Notes under the pieces: generated by a model
What the model was told of the DNA's origin: nothing
Database searches by the model: none
Seen by the model: the letters and a program-made list of their open reading frames with translations, nothing else
DNA from: Muribaculaceae bacterium
Lineage (GTDB): Bacteria; Bacteroidota; Bacteroidia; Bacteroidales; Muribaculaceae
NCBI GenBank assembly: GCA_017619355.1
Contig: JAFZSO010000014.1
Coordinates: forward strand, 1 to 64,000
DNA length: 64,000 nucleotides
Reading direction: 5' to 3'
Shown: positions 9,240 to 16,970 of the stretch, in pieces
How positions within the stretch are numbered: position 1 is the first letter of the stretch
How the letters are laid out: each line of letters opens with the position of its first letter
Made by a program: the position numbers and the translations under genes

Positions 9240-12200
9240 ATGAGCAACATACTATCTTATAACAACAAGACCGCCAAGAGCGGAGCCGACGACTGGATTG
9301 CGGTAGAGCCATATAGCGACGACGACATCCGACAAATCAAAGACCCCAACGGAGGCCTGTCGCAGAACCCGCGCACTGCCATACCCAGTCCCTTTGCGCA
9401 GCTCGACCTCGTGAAGAACGCTTTCGACCACCTGACCAATGGCGGCACGCGCATGACAGGCATCGTGAGCGAGCTGAAAATGGTGAGCGACGCCCTCGAT
9501 GTGGCGCAACTCTTCTTTGAGTATGAGAACCACCGCGATGTGCTCCACGTGGTGCGCTGGAACAAGGCCACCGAGATAGAGCGTCTCAAGGCCGACCCGC
9601 GTCATCGACTCTATGGCGAGACCCTTCAGCTCTTCATGCAGAGCGACAGCGTGTATAACTTTGCCGACCTCAACGACTGGTACATCATCATGCTGGGCAA
9701 CCAGGTGCTGGGTGCCACATCGCCCGCCTCGTTCACCCTGGCAGCCCCCTTTGCCAAGGTTGAAGAATCGGTGAATGTGGAGCCTAACATCAAGCTCTTC
9801 GGCACCGTGCGCGACCTGTGGGAACGCGACGAAGAGTTTGTGTTCCACTTGTTCCTGCTTTTCAATGCCTACACGCAGTTGCGCTACAAGCTGGGCAATG
9901 TGTATGCCTATATGGTGAAGAACCTGCCACTCATCGAGCGCAACAAACCACAACTCTATCAACGAATTCTGCAGGCGTTGCCTAACCCCACCGCCCTGCA
10001 AACTGACCGCGAGCCGCTGGTGCGCCAGATGCTCGACCAGCAGTACAGCCCCTTTGTAGGCGAGGACGAAATCACCATTCTCTCGGCACCGCTTTATCAC
10101 AAGCGCAGCATGGACATCCGCCATATGGCCGCCGAGAGCGACTTTGTGATTGCACCCACCCGCACTATGCCAGCAGGCACGGTGCTGCCTCTTGTGTTGC
10201 GCAACAACTTCAACGGAAGCATCGACCACTACCGCTATGTGAACCGCGAGTGGGAGAGTGCTACCCAGGTATATGCCTCGGGGGTGGCGATGAGAGAGCG
10301 CAAATTGCCAGGCACTAATATTCAGTATCCCTTTCTCACGACGGCCGATTTCCTGGCCGAGTCGATTGTGAAACTGAGTGGCGCCATCGACAGCGACCAC
10401 TACTTCGACGGCAACATCGTGCGCGCCAACTATGGTTCCACCTCCAGCTACCTGCTGCCGGTGAAACCGCTCTTCTTCGACTACTTCACGGCAGCCGACC
10501 TGCAAGGCTCCATTCAGGGTCAGCCCATGCTGAGCGTGGTGGAGAACAGCGACGGCAGCGTGACTGTGACACTGCGCATTCCCGTGCGCAAGCGGTTCAT
10601 GGAACTCACGCGCACCTATCTCACGGTGACCGACCCCAACTGGCAGTTCAGCGAGCAGATGGGCACTGGCCGCATCGTGAGCGGTGTTCAGTTGAGCACC
10701 GCCATCTTCCCCTTCGTGCGCACTTCTGGGGCCAATGCCTACAAGGTGCAGCTGTTCTCTTACCTGCGTAACGGCAATGCCAGCCTCAAGTTCTTCGCTC
10801 ATGAGGGCGGCAATGTGGCCGTGACAGGCAAGGAACGCACCAAGACTTCGTTCAGCACCAGTTACTACGATGTGCAGGGAAGTTTTGACTATATGGAGGC
10901 AACGGTACAGACCGAGATGGGTTCGTTCACGGGCATGATTGTGCCGCTGTGGCCGCCCTATAACGAAGCGGCCAAGGAACTGGTGTTTGCGGTCGACTTC
11001 GGTACAACCAACAGCCACATTGAGTGGGCCGAACGCGGGCACGAGTCGCAGCCGCTCACTTTCACGCACAATCAGTCGGCTACGCTTATCGCTTCGCTGC
11101 TCAAGAAGGACTCGCTCCTCATTGCCGACCAGCTGCAGCGCATCGAGTTCCTGCCTCGCGACATTGATGCCGTGTATGGTTTCCCGCTGCGCAGTGCGCT
11201 GGCGAGCAATGTGAATGGCAGTGGCGACACCACGCTGTTCAGCGACATCAATGTGCCTTTCCTTTATGAGCGTCAGTACTTCGACGGCTACCAGGTGACC
11301 ACCAACCTGAAGTGGATGGGCAACAATGTGCTGTCGAAGGAATTCCTGCGCGAGATGGTGCTGCTCATCCGTGCCAAGGCCCTGCTGGAGCATGCTCCGC
11401 TCGACAAGGTGCGGGTCATTTACTTCTATCCCGTGAGCATGGGCGGCAGCGACCGCGGCAAACTGGAGCAGACTTGGCAAGACCTGTACCGCACCTACTT
11501 TGGCGGCGATGCCGATGTGAACCTGCATGCCTATCCCGAGTCGATCGCGCCCTCGTTCTACTACAAGAGCGCCGATGTGGCTGGCAGCAACTTCGTGAGT
11601 GTTGACATTGGTGGTGGCACCAGCGATGTGGTGGTGTATCAGACCACAGCCGACCAGAACAAGACCATTCCGGTAGCCATCTCGTCGTTCCGTTTTGCTG
11701 GCGATGCCATCTTTGGCGATGCCTTCAGCGAGCGTGACGCCGACAACAATCCGCTCATCCGTCATTATAGCGAGTACTTCAAGAAACTGGTAGAGCGCAA
11801 CAGCGATGTGACCTACCTGAACAGCATCCTGAATGTGATTATGGCCCAGAAGCGGTCGGAGGATGTGAATGCCTTCCTGTTCTCGATTGAGAATGTGGAG
11901 CAGTTGCGCAACCTGCCGCCTATGGACCGCAACCTCTATAGCTACAATGCGCTGCTCAAGAACGACGACCAGCGCAAACTGGTGTTCATGTATTTCTACT
12001 CGGCCATTGTCTATTACATCGCCTGTGCGATGAAGCACCGTGGCTATGTGAAGCCCAAGCAGATGTACTTCAGCGGAACAGGCTCGAAGATACTGAACAT
12101 TGTGGGTTCGAAGACGCAAATCAACGAACTCACGCAGGAGATTCTGGAACGCGTCTTCGGCGAGAAGTACGACGAGCAGTTCACCATCAAGATCGAGAGC

Positions 12201-12683
12201 GAGTGTCCCAAGCAGATTACCTGCCGTGGCGGCGTGCGCATCGAGAACCTGCGCACCGACCCGCATCCCACTCCCGAGACGGTGGCAACCATCGACCTCA
12301 TGCGTCCGCGCAACATCAATGCCATGAAGTATTGCTTCTCGATGGTGGGTGACGAGTCGCTCACGATGGCCAAGGTGAACGACCTTGAGGTGCGAGAGCG
12401 GCTGGTGGAGAAGGTGAAGGAGTTCAACCAGTTCTTCATTGACCTTTGCGACAATGTGACGCGCGACGAGTTCGGCATCGACAACAAGGTGATGAACCTC
12501 TTCAAGCAAGTGCTCAACGACAATGTGGCCAATTACCTGATTGCCGGCATCAACACCTTCCTGCAGGGCCGTTACGACGACGATGTGCCCATCGAGGATG
12601 TGCCCTTCTTCTATCCCATCATTGGCATTATCAGGCACAATCTGCTCAAGAACCTGTGCAATGAAGTGATTTCGAAACTATAA
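9240..12683 (+). CDS. Large protein with C-terminal Hsp70/actin-type ATPase module
   Basis: An 1147-residue protein. Residues 1 to about 580 form an uncharacterised region that includes an IPSPFAQLDLVKNAF segment near residue 50 and beta-rich stretches. From about 582 it has an Hsp70/actin superfamily ATPase: phosphate-1 motif VDFGTTN (D586), phosphate-2 motif VDIGGGTSD (D789) and adenosine motif MYFSGTGSKI (942-951). All three motifs are intact, so ATP binding is likely. The size and layout recall SrfB-like giant actin relatives, but I cannot confirm that family. It follows the tubulin-like gene by 2 bp. No transmembrane segment is evident. I infer that it partners with the tubulin-like protein. 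Confidence 0.82.
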   Translation: MSNILSYNNKTAKSGADDWIAVEPYSDDDIRQIKDPNGGLSQNPRTAIPSPFAQLDLVKNAFDHLTNGGTRMTGIVSELKMVSDALDVAQLFFEYENHRDVLHVVRWNKATEIERLKADPRHRLYGETLQLFMQSDSVYNFADLNDWYIIMLGNQVLGATSPASFTLAAPFAKVEESVNVEPNIKLFGTVRDLWERDEEFVFHLFLLFNAYTQLRYKLGNVYAYMVKNLPLIERNKPQLYQRILQALPNPTALQTDREPLVRQMLDQQYSPFVGEDEITILSAPLYHKRSMDIRHMAAESDFVIAPTRTMPAGTVLPLVLRNNFNGSIDHYRYVNREWESATQVYASGVAMRERKLPGTNIQYPFLTTADFLAESIVKLSGAIDSDHYFDGNIVRANYGSTSSYLLPVKPLFFDYFTAADLQGSIQGQPMLSVVENSDGSVTVTLRIPVRKRFMELTRTYLTVTDPNWQFSEQMGTGRIVSGVQLSTAIFPFVRTSGANAYKVQLFSYLRNGNASLKFFAHEGGNVAVTGKERTKTSFSTSYYDVQGSFDYMEATVQTEMGSFTGMIVPLWPPYNEAAKELVFAVDFGTTNSHIEWAERGHESQPLTFTHNQSATLIASLLKKDSLLIADQLQRIEFLPRDIDAVYGFPLRSALASNVNGSGDTTLFSDINVPFLYERQYFDGYQVTTNLKWMGNNVLSKEFLREMVLLIRAKALLEHAPLDKVRVIYFYPVSMGGSDRGKLEQTWQDLYRTYFGGDADVNLHAYPESIAPSFYYKSADVAGSNFVSVDIGGGTSDVVVYQTTADQNKTIPVAISSFRFAGDAIFGDAFSERDADNNPLIRHYSEYFKKLVERNSDVTYLNSILNVIMAQKRSEDVNAFLFSIENVEQLRNLPPMDRNLYSYNALLKNDDQRKLVFMYFYSAIVYYIACAMKHRGYVKPKQMYFSGTGSKILNIVGSKTQINELTQEILERVFGEKYDEQFTIKIESECPKQITCRGGVRIENLRTDPHPTPETVATIDLMRPRNINAMKYCFSMVGDESLTMAKVNDLEVRERLVEKVKEFNQFFIDLCDNVTRDEFGIDNKVMNLFKQVLNDNVANYLIAGINTFLQGRYDDDVPIEDVPFFYPIIGIIRHNLLKNLCNEVISKL

Positions 12684-12696
12684 TTTTTCAGAGAGA

Positions 12697-13383
12697 ATGA
12701 AAACCAGAATAATGATAGGGCTATTGACGGCCGTTTCAGCCCTCCCTGCTATGGCACAAGGCAGTGCCGCAGGTGGAGGAAACAGTTTCCAGACATTTGC
12801 CGACATTGTGATCTTTCTAGTTGCTGCCTGTGCGGCTGTCTTCTGCTATTTTCTTCGAAAGGATTTCAAGGCCGAGCAGGTGCGTGCCGCTGCCGAGGTG
12901 AATGCGCTCAAGGTGGCCATCAAGAATCAGCAGGAGGAGGCAAGGCAGGAGGTTGGCCGCCTTTCCCGTGAGGTGGAAGATCTGAAGGAGCAGTTGCGGC
13001 AAAAGCATGTGGAACCTGCCGTGAAAATGGCACCCAAGCCTCAGGTTGAGCGTGAGAAATTCCCCAAGCGGCTGTTTTTGACCCGTCCTGATGAGCGGGG
13101 TGTGTTCATGGGTGTTTCGCGTGACTTTGAGCCAGGCAATTCCATTTTTGAACTCACCACGCCCGACGGCCGCACGGGAAGTTTCAAGGTGATTGACGAT
13201 GCCGAGGTGCATCACCTGGCACTCATGATGCCTACCGAGAATCTCACACGTGCCTGCACTGGCGACAACATTCAGGTTTCGGGCGGCAAGCGCCGCATCG
13301 TTACCGAGGCTCCGGGCAAGGCTGTGTGCGAGAATGGCGCATGGCGTGTGACCGAGATGGCAAGAATCAGCTATCACAATTGA
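12697..13383 (+). CDS. Coiled-coil membrane protein of the tubulin/actin-like operon
   Basis: A 228-residue protein with a signal peptide (cleavage near AMAQ, residues 18-21), one transmembrane helix at about 34-52, and a coiled coil at about 55-105 (KAEQVRAAAEVNALK to EVEDLKEQLRQK). A compact C-terminal domain of about 110 residues follows (KRLFLTRPDERGVFMG to the end), probably beta-rich and cytoplasmic. I do not recognise that domain. It lies 13 bp after the actin-like gene and 24 bp before the first zinc-ribbon gene. A role as membrane tether or scaffold is inference. Confidence 0.7.
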   Translation: MKTRIMIGLLTAVSALPAMAQGSAAGGGNSFQTFADIVIFLVAACAAVFCYFLRKDFKAEQVRAAAEVNALKVAIKNQQEEARQEVGRLSREVEDLKEQLRQKHVEPAVKMAPKPQVEREKFPKRLFLTRPDERGVFMGVSRDFEPGNSIFELTTPDGRTGSFKVIDDAEVHHLALMMPTENLTRACTGDNIQVSGGKRRIVTEAPGKAVCENGAWRVTEMARISYHN

Positions 13384-13407
13384 TTTTGAACGAGTGGGGG
13401 AGCAGTC

Positions 13408-13872
13408 ATGGTGTATTATTGCAACAAGTGCGGTCGCAAGATTGAGATGACCAAGGGTGAGCTGAATGCTCAGCACGGCCAGATTGTGTGCCCGCAGTGC
13501 CTGGCGGTGTTCAAGATGCCGCGTACCGATGCTCCGCCGCCACCCATCCCGGCAAAATCGACTAAGAAGAAACCGGCCGACGAGGTGCCACCCGTTCCTC
13601 AGCGTCGAGCCAAGGCGGCCCCTGTGCAGCGTGCTCGTCCTGTGACGAGAGTCGCACCGGCAACCACGGCTCGTGCTGCTCAAATGAAATCGGCCTCATC
13701 ACATCGCAAGGCCGCTGCTCCTCGCAAGAAAGCGTCGGGCAAGAATACCAAGAAGCCGCTGTTTGGCATTGGTTTTGATAATATGACCCCGCTGGGGTGC
13801 CTGACGCTGAGTGTGGTGATAGCGCTCGTTTTCTTTGCGTTCTATTATATCTTTGGCGAAGTAATGAAATAA
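13408..13872 (+). CDS. Zinc-ribbon protein with C-terminal membrane helix
   Basis: A 154-residue protein. Residues 4-36 form a zinc ribbon with two cysteine pairs (YCNKCGRKIEM and VCPQCLAVFKM). A long basic, Pro/Ala/Lys-rich linker (about 40-115) leads to a single helix near the C-terminus (LGCLTLSVVIALVFFAFYYIF), so it looks tail-anchored with the ribbon in the cytoplasm. It is the first of two successive genes with this layout and probably shares the operon. The ribbon could bind nucleic acid or protein; nothing in the sequence decides. Confidence 0.75.
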   Translation: MVYYCNKCGRKIEMTKGELNAQHGQIVCPQCLAVFKMPRTDAPPPPIPAKSTKKKPADEVPPVPQRRAKAAPVQRARPVTRVAPATTARAAQMKSASSHRKAAAPRKKASGKNTKKPLFGIGFDNMTPLGCLTLSVVIALVFFAFYYIFGEVMK

Positions 13873-13888
13873 AAATGGTGATTGAGCT

Positions 13889-14521
13889 ATGATTTTTAAG
13901 TGTCCTAAATGTGGTCAAGAGATAGAACTGAGTCAGGAACTGCTCGAGGCAACTGGCTATCAGGCAGTGTGTCCGCAATGTGCCTCGCCCCTGAAGATTG
14001 AAGGCGAGTTTGCCTATATTCCGCTCGCTGAGCAGCCCACCGACGATGTGGAGCCCGACGAGTTGCAGCAGGCTCAGCCTGTGGAGGCGGTAGAGATTGG
14101 CGATGACGAGACACCACCACCGTTTCATGGCGATGTGGCGGGCAAGCATCCGCTCTTCGACGATGCCGTGGCTTACATCAAGACATGCAACGCCATCTCG
14201 GTGCCGCGACTCAAGGACTACTTCGGCATCACGCAGGAAGAGGCGGCCGAACTCATGCGCCAACTCGAGGAGAACGGCATAGTGGGACCGTACCAGGGAG
14301 GGGCACCGCGCAAGATTCTCATTGAGCACAACACGGGACTGCCCAGTGCTTTTGAGAGCCGCCGCACCTTTGAACAAGACAAGCAGCTCGACTTCATGAG
14401 GCGCGAGATGGAGCGTCTGCAGCAGGGTAGCCATCCGCAGGTCAAGACCTACGGTTGCAGCTGTTTCACGGTGCTGATGGTAGCCATGCTTGTCTATCTT
14501 CTTTTCCAGCTATTTCGCTAA
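13889..14521 (+). CDS. Zinc ribbon - FtsK-gamma-like - transmembrane protein
   Basis: A 210-residue protein, last in the operon. Residues 4-34 are a zinc ribbon (KCPKCGQEIELSQ and VCPQCASPLKI). After an acidic Pro-rich linker, residues about 88-150 strongly resemble the gamma domain of the DNA translocase FtsK: HPLFDDAVAYI, SVPRLKDYFGITQEEAAELM and LEENGIVGPYQGGAPRKILI parallel the gamma pattern ending in GIVGP..G.kPReVL. There is no ATPase motor. A short charged segment is followed by one C-terminal helix (CFTVLMVAMLVYLLFQLF). In FtsK the gamma domain reads KOPS DNA and contacts XerD; whether DNA binding is kept here is unknown. A terminator follows at 14561. Confidence 0.8.
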   Translation: MIFKCPKCGQEIELSQELLEATGYQAVCPQCASPLKIEGEFAYIPLAEQPTDDVEPDELQQAQPVEAVEIGDDETPPPFHGDVAGKHPLFDDAVAYIKTCNAISVPRLKDYFGITQEEAAELMRQLEENGIVGPYQGGAPRKILIEHNTGLPSAFESRRTFEQDKQLDFMRREMERLQQGSHPQVKTYGCSCFTVLMVAMLVYLLFQLFR

Positions 14522-14560
14522 GATAGCAAGAATCGAAAAAAGTATTTCTTAGAAATAAAG

Positions 14561-14593
14561 CACGGCTGATGGAAACATCAGCCGTGACTTTTT
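14561..14593 (+). terminator. Rho-independent terminator of the tubulin/actin-like operon
   Basis: Perfect 11-bp stem CACGGCTGATG/CATCAGCCGTG (14561-14571 and 14576-14586) with a GAAA tetraloop, followed by ACTTTTTT. It closes the seven-gene operon 39 bp after its last stop codon. Confidence 0.9.
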
Positions 14594-14643
14594 TGCCCAT
14601 GGGGCGTTGTTTATATAGATAATTAGGCTTGTTATCTCATTTT

Positions 14644-15339
14644 TTATCTCATTCCTAAGGTGTCGATGTTTCCGCTTCCAGTCACATGCTTGGTGTGGCT
14701 TCCCACCTTGCCGCGCAGGTTGATGTTACCCGAACCGGTTATCTCGCTCACGGCATCTTTCACATCAAGGTTGTTGAAATTCACTTCACCTGAACCTGTG
14801 ATGCTGGTGATGAGTTTCTTGGCTTTCAGTTTGTTGACAGAGATATTGCCCGAACCAGTGGTCGTGACGGCCATTTGCTGGCAAGTGAACGGATTGCTCA
14901 AAATGATGTTGCCCGAACCTGTCACTTCCATGTGCGCCTTCTGGGTTGTGAAATCGCTCAGTGTCGACAGGTTGCCCGATCCTGCCATCTCCAACCCTTC
15001 GATTGTGGGAGCAGTAATATTTATCCTCAGTTGCTCCATATTCACATTGTTTGTCTTACCCTTGGTGGTTACAATCAAGGTGTTGTCCTTCACATAAATA
15101 ACCAGGTTGTTGAGCGCTTCCTGGCTGTTGCCTTCAACGGTTACGCTACAGCGTTTGTCTTTGGTCAGAACCACATTTAACGGGCCTGCCACTTGAATGT
15201 TGCGGAACTCATCCACCTTGGTTTTCTTGTTGATTGTGTTCACTTGGGTCTCGTGTGTGCTCATAGCGTTTGAACTGACACTGGAATTCATGCATGTTGC
15301 ATTCAGCAATGCGATGACTAATAAAAGAATTGTTTTCAT
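14644..15339 (-). CDS. Head-GIN (DUF2807) secreted protein
   Basis: A 231-residue exported protein of the DUF2807 (putative auto-transporter adhesin, head GIN domain) family. The N-terminus is hydrophobic (MKTILLLVIALLNATC); NATC could be a lipobox with Cys at 16. The mature part is a right-handed beta-helix type sequence with recurrent GSGNI motifs (AGSGNLS, TGSGNII, TGSGNIS, TGSGEVN, TGSGNIN, TGSGNID). Function of the family is poorly defined. The gene has an octanucleotide repeat tract and an ECF-like promoter motif in its upstream region and may belong to the regulon of the sigma factor at 16241. It is read towards the terminator of the preceding operon. Confidence 0.85.
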   Translation of the reverse strand: MKTILLLVIALLNATCMNSSVSSNAMSTHETQVNTINKKTKVDEFRNIQVAGPLNVVLTKDKRCSVTVEGNSQEALNNLVIYVKDNTLIVTTKGKTNNVNMEQLRINITAPTIEGLEMAGSGNLSTLSDFTTQKAHMEVTGSGNIILSNPFTCQQMAVTTTGSGNISVNKLKAKKLITSITGSGEVNFNNLDVKDAVSEITGSGNINLRGKVGSHTKHVTGSGNIDTLGMR

Positions 15340-15360
15340 TTTGCTTTTGTTTTTAGTTGT

Positions 15361-15472
15361 TTTACTTATTTACTTATTTACTTATTCTCTTGTTTACTTG
15401 TCAACTCGTCTACTAGTTTACTCGTCTACTAGTTTGCTCGTTTACTAGTTTACTCGTTTGCTAGTTTACTCG
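15361..15472 (+). repeat. Octanucleotide tandem repeat tract
   Basis: Fourteen consecutive 8-bp units with consensus TTTACTNG: three TTTACTTA, then TTCTCTTG, TTTACTTG, TCAACTCG, and eight units alternating mainly between (T/C)TACTAG and TTTACTCG forms. The tract starts 22 bp upstream of the ATG at 15339 and separates that gene from its candidate promoter. It fills much of the 308-bp gap between 15340 and 15647; the rest holds the promoter motif and a terminator. Confidence 0.9.
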
Positions 15473-15493
15473 TTTTTTGTTTGCTTTCACTCA

Positions 15494-15530
15494 TTAGACG
15501 CACGAGGGAGTCATTTTGTTTCACACAAAA
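15494..15530 (-). promoter_or_regulatory. ECF-like promoter motif before the head-GIN gene
   Basis: Minus-strand TTTTGTGTGA (15530-15521) and GTGCGTCTAA (15503-15494), 17 bp apart. Both 10-mers are identical to those upstream of the ECF sigma gene (16794-16760), where the gap is 15 bp. CGTC followed by TAA fits the -10 element of many ECF promoters. Confidence 0.5.
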
Positions 15531-15581
15531 CGATTTTTTTTCAAAAATTATGAAAAATAGCAGATTAAACCCGAATCGTGT

Positions 15582-15617
15582 TAAAAAAGGTGTGTCATCC
15601 AACTGAATAACACACCT
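15582..15617 (-). terminator. Terminator of the ECF sigma operon
   Basis: Stem AGGTGTGT/ACACACCT (15588-15595 and 15610-15617); read on the minus strand it is followed by TTTTTTAA. It lies 30 bp past the stop codon at 15648. Confidence 0.75.
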
Positions 15618-15647
15618 GCGTTTCTTTCCCTTTGGGGTTGCCTGATC

Positions 15648-16226
15648 TTATTCGGTTTCTTCGGCGTCTTCTATCTGCTCGATGATGTCGCGATAGTGCT
15701 GCTGAGTCCTGAAGTGCACTCTCAAGCCAATCAAGGCGCCTGCCACAAGGCCCACGATGCAGCACGGCACCAGGTAATCAGATTCGATGCCTGTCTTCTG
15801 TGCCATTTCCCAAATGGCCCACGCGCCCCAGCACAGTGCCATGGGAATGCCAATGTACAGCCAGTTGTTGTCGCGCTTTTTGGCTTTGGCCACCTTGCGC
15901 ATGGTTTCCTGCAGGTTGCCTTCTACCAGTTTTGAGTCGCGCAGGTCGCGTCCGTTAAAGAAGCAGAAACCAACTACTGCCAGCATCATCACACATGTGG
16001 CGAGCCACAGCCAAATCGAGAGTCCGTTCAGTTTCACGAAGGCCCAGTAGCCATAGGGAATCATTGCCAGAGCAATGAGTGAGATCACAAGATAGCGTTT
16101 GTTGATGGTGCTCACGCTGTTCTTGATGGAGCGACGGATGAAGCGATCGTTGACAATCATCTGATTGTCGAGCTTATTTTTCAATTTCGCCATTTGCTGG
16201 CGCATTTCGTCAAGTTCAAAGTCCAT
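15648..16226 (-). CDS. Membrane protein co-transcribed with ECF sigma factor
   Basis: A 192-residue protein with an N-terminal coiled-coil-like segment (MDFELDEMRQQMAKLKNKLD) and two helix pairs at about 49-67/72-90 and 122-140/150-168, ending in an acidic tail (QIEDAEETE). It starts 14 bp after the sigma-factor stop. In Bacteroidetes such small membrane proteins often sit directly behind an ECF sigma gene and may act as its regulator, but no anti-sigma motif is recognisable. ATG at 16226 is chosen because an upstream extension would overlap the sigma gene. Confidence 0.7.
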   Translation of the reverse strand: MDFELDEMRQQMAKLKNKLDNQMIVNDRFIRRSIKNSVSTINKRYLVISLIALAMIPYGYWAFVKLNGLSIWLWLATCVMMLAVVGFCFFNGRDLRDSKLVEGNLQETMRKVAKAKKRDNNWLYIGIPMALCWGAWAIWEMAQKTGIESDYLVPCCIVGLVAGALIGLRVHFRTQQHYRDIIEQIEDAEETE

Positions 16227-16240
16227 AGTCGTGAAGTTTT

Positions 16241-16717
16241 TTAGTCGTTCATTTTTTTGAGTTGTTCTTTGATGCGGAAGAGGCGGCTGCTCACATTGGT
16301 TGTGGATATGCCCACAATCTGTCCAATCTCCTCGTAGGGAATGTTTTCGAGCCACAGTAGCACGATGGCACGGTCGAAGGGCCTGAGCCGATTGATGCGC
16401 TTGTGCAGCATGTCGATCTGCTTGGTGTCTTCGTCATGATCCTCAAAGAGGTTGATGTTCATCGACAGGGGTTCGGTGTTGGTGCGGCGTTTCTTGCGTT
16501 CGAGCGAGATGCAGGTGTTCAGTGTCACGCGGTAAATCCATGTTTTCACATCGCTGCGGTTCTCGAAACCCTCAAAGCCTCGCCACATGTTGATGACCGA
16601 CTCCTGGAAGAGGTCGTTCACCTCGTCGGCATCTTTCGAGAACATGTAGCACACGGTGTAGATGGTGCTCTTGTTCTTCTTGATGGTTTGCGCAAACTTT
16701 GTTTCTAAATCGTTCAT
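16241..16717 (-). CDS. ECF-type RNA polymerase sigma factor
   Basis: A 158-residue ECF sigma factor. Region 2 spans about residues 10-80 (YTVCYMFSKDADEVNDLFQESVINMWRGF in outline, then SDVKTWIYRVTLNTCIS) and region 4 about 105-155 (LRPFDRAIVLLWLENI, then YEEIGQIVGISTTNVSSRLFRIKEQL in outline), the latter a typical helix-turn-helix. It directs core polymerase to a specific promoter set. A bipartite motif upstream of its start recurs before the head-GIN gene, which suggests autoregulation and a small local regulon. The membrane protein gene follows by 14 bp. Confidence 0.93.
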   Translation of the reverse strand: MNDLETKFAQTIKKNKSTIYTVCYMFSKDADEVNDLFQESVINMWRGFEGFENRSDVKTWIYRVTLNTCISLERKKRRTNTEPLSMNINLFEDHDEDTKQIDMLHKRINRLRPFDRAIVLLWLENIPYEEIGQIVGISTTNVSSRLFRIKEQLKKMND

Positions 16718-16759
16718 TGTTTTTAACTCGTCGTTTTTTAAAAATCGATGTTTTGCCCG

Positions 16760-16794
16760 TTAGACGCACATCACTCAAAAAAAATCACACAAAA
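16760..16794 (-). promoter_or_regulatory. Candidate autoregulated ECF promoter
   Basis: Minus-strand TTTTGTGTGA (16794-16785) and GTGCGTCTAA (16769-16760), 15 bp apart and 42 bp before the sigma-factor ATG. The same two 10-mers occur before the head-GIN gene at 15494-15530. Confidence 0.55.
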
Positions 16795-16943
16795 ATACGA
16801 AAAATCGCGAAAAGGGACGATTTTTTGGTTTTCCTTTGGCGTTTTTTGGTAAAGGAATACCTAATTATATTATTGTGTGCTTTGAGACCGAATGTAATGT
16901 GGGAAAAAAGTGAAGTAAAGTGGAAGAAATGAAAATAAATTGC

Positions 16944-16951
16944 TAAATTTG
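16944..16951 (+). promoter_or_regulatory. -7 box for the AraC-family gene
   Basis: TAAATTTG at 16944-16951, 19 bp before the ATG at 16971. No convincing -33 element was seen. Confidence 0.45.
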
Positions 16952-16970
16952 TGGTCTAAAACACCGAAAT

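Noticed and set aside
9252-12638. Long open frame antisense to the actin-like gene (1128 codons)
   Set aside because: It mirrors the codon pattern of the sense gene, which has complete ATPase motifs; its translation is His/Val-rich and has no domain.
15197-15448. Small open frame crossing the octanucleotide tract
   Set aside because: Its end is only the translation of the 8-bp repeats and its beginning is antisense to the head-GIN gene.
16800-16826. AT-rich inverted repeat AAAAATCG/CGATTTTT between the sigma and AraC genes
   Set aside because: It has only two G-C pairs per stem half and lies upstream of both genes, so a terminator role is unlikely; no regulatory role can be supported.
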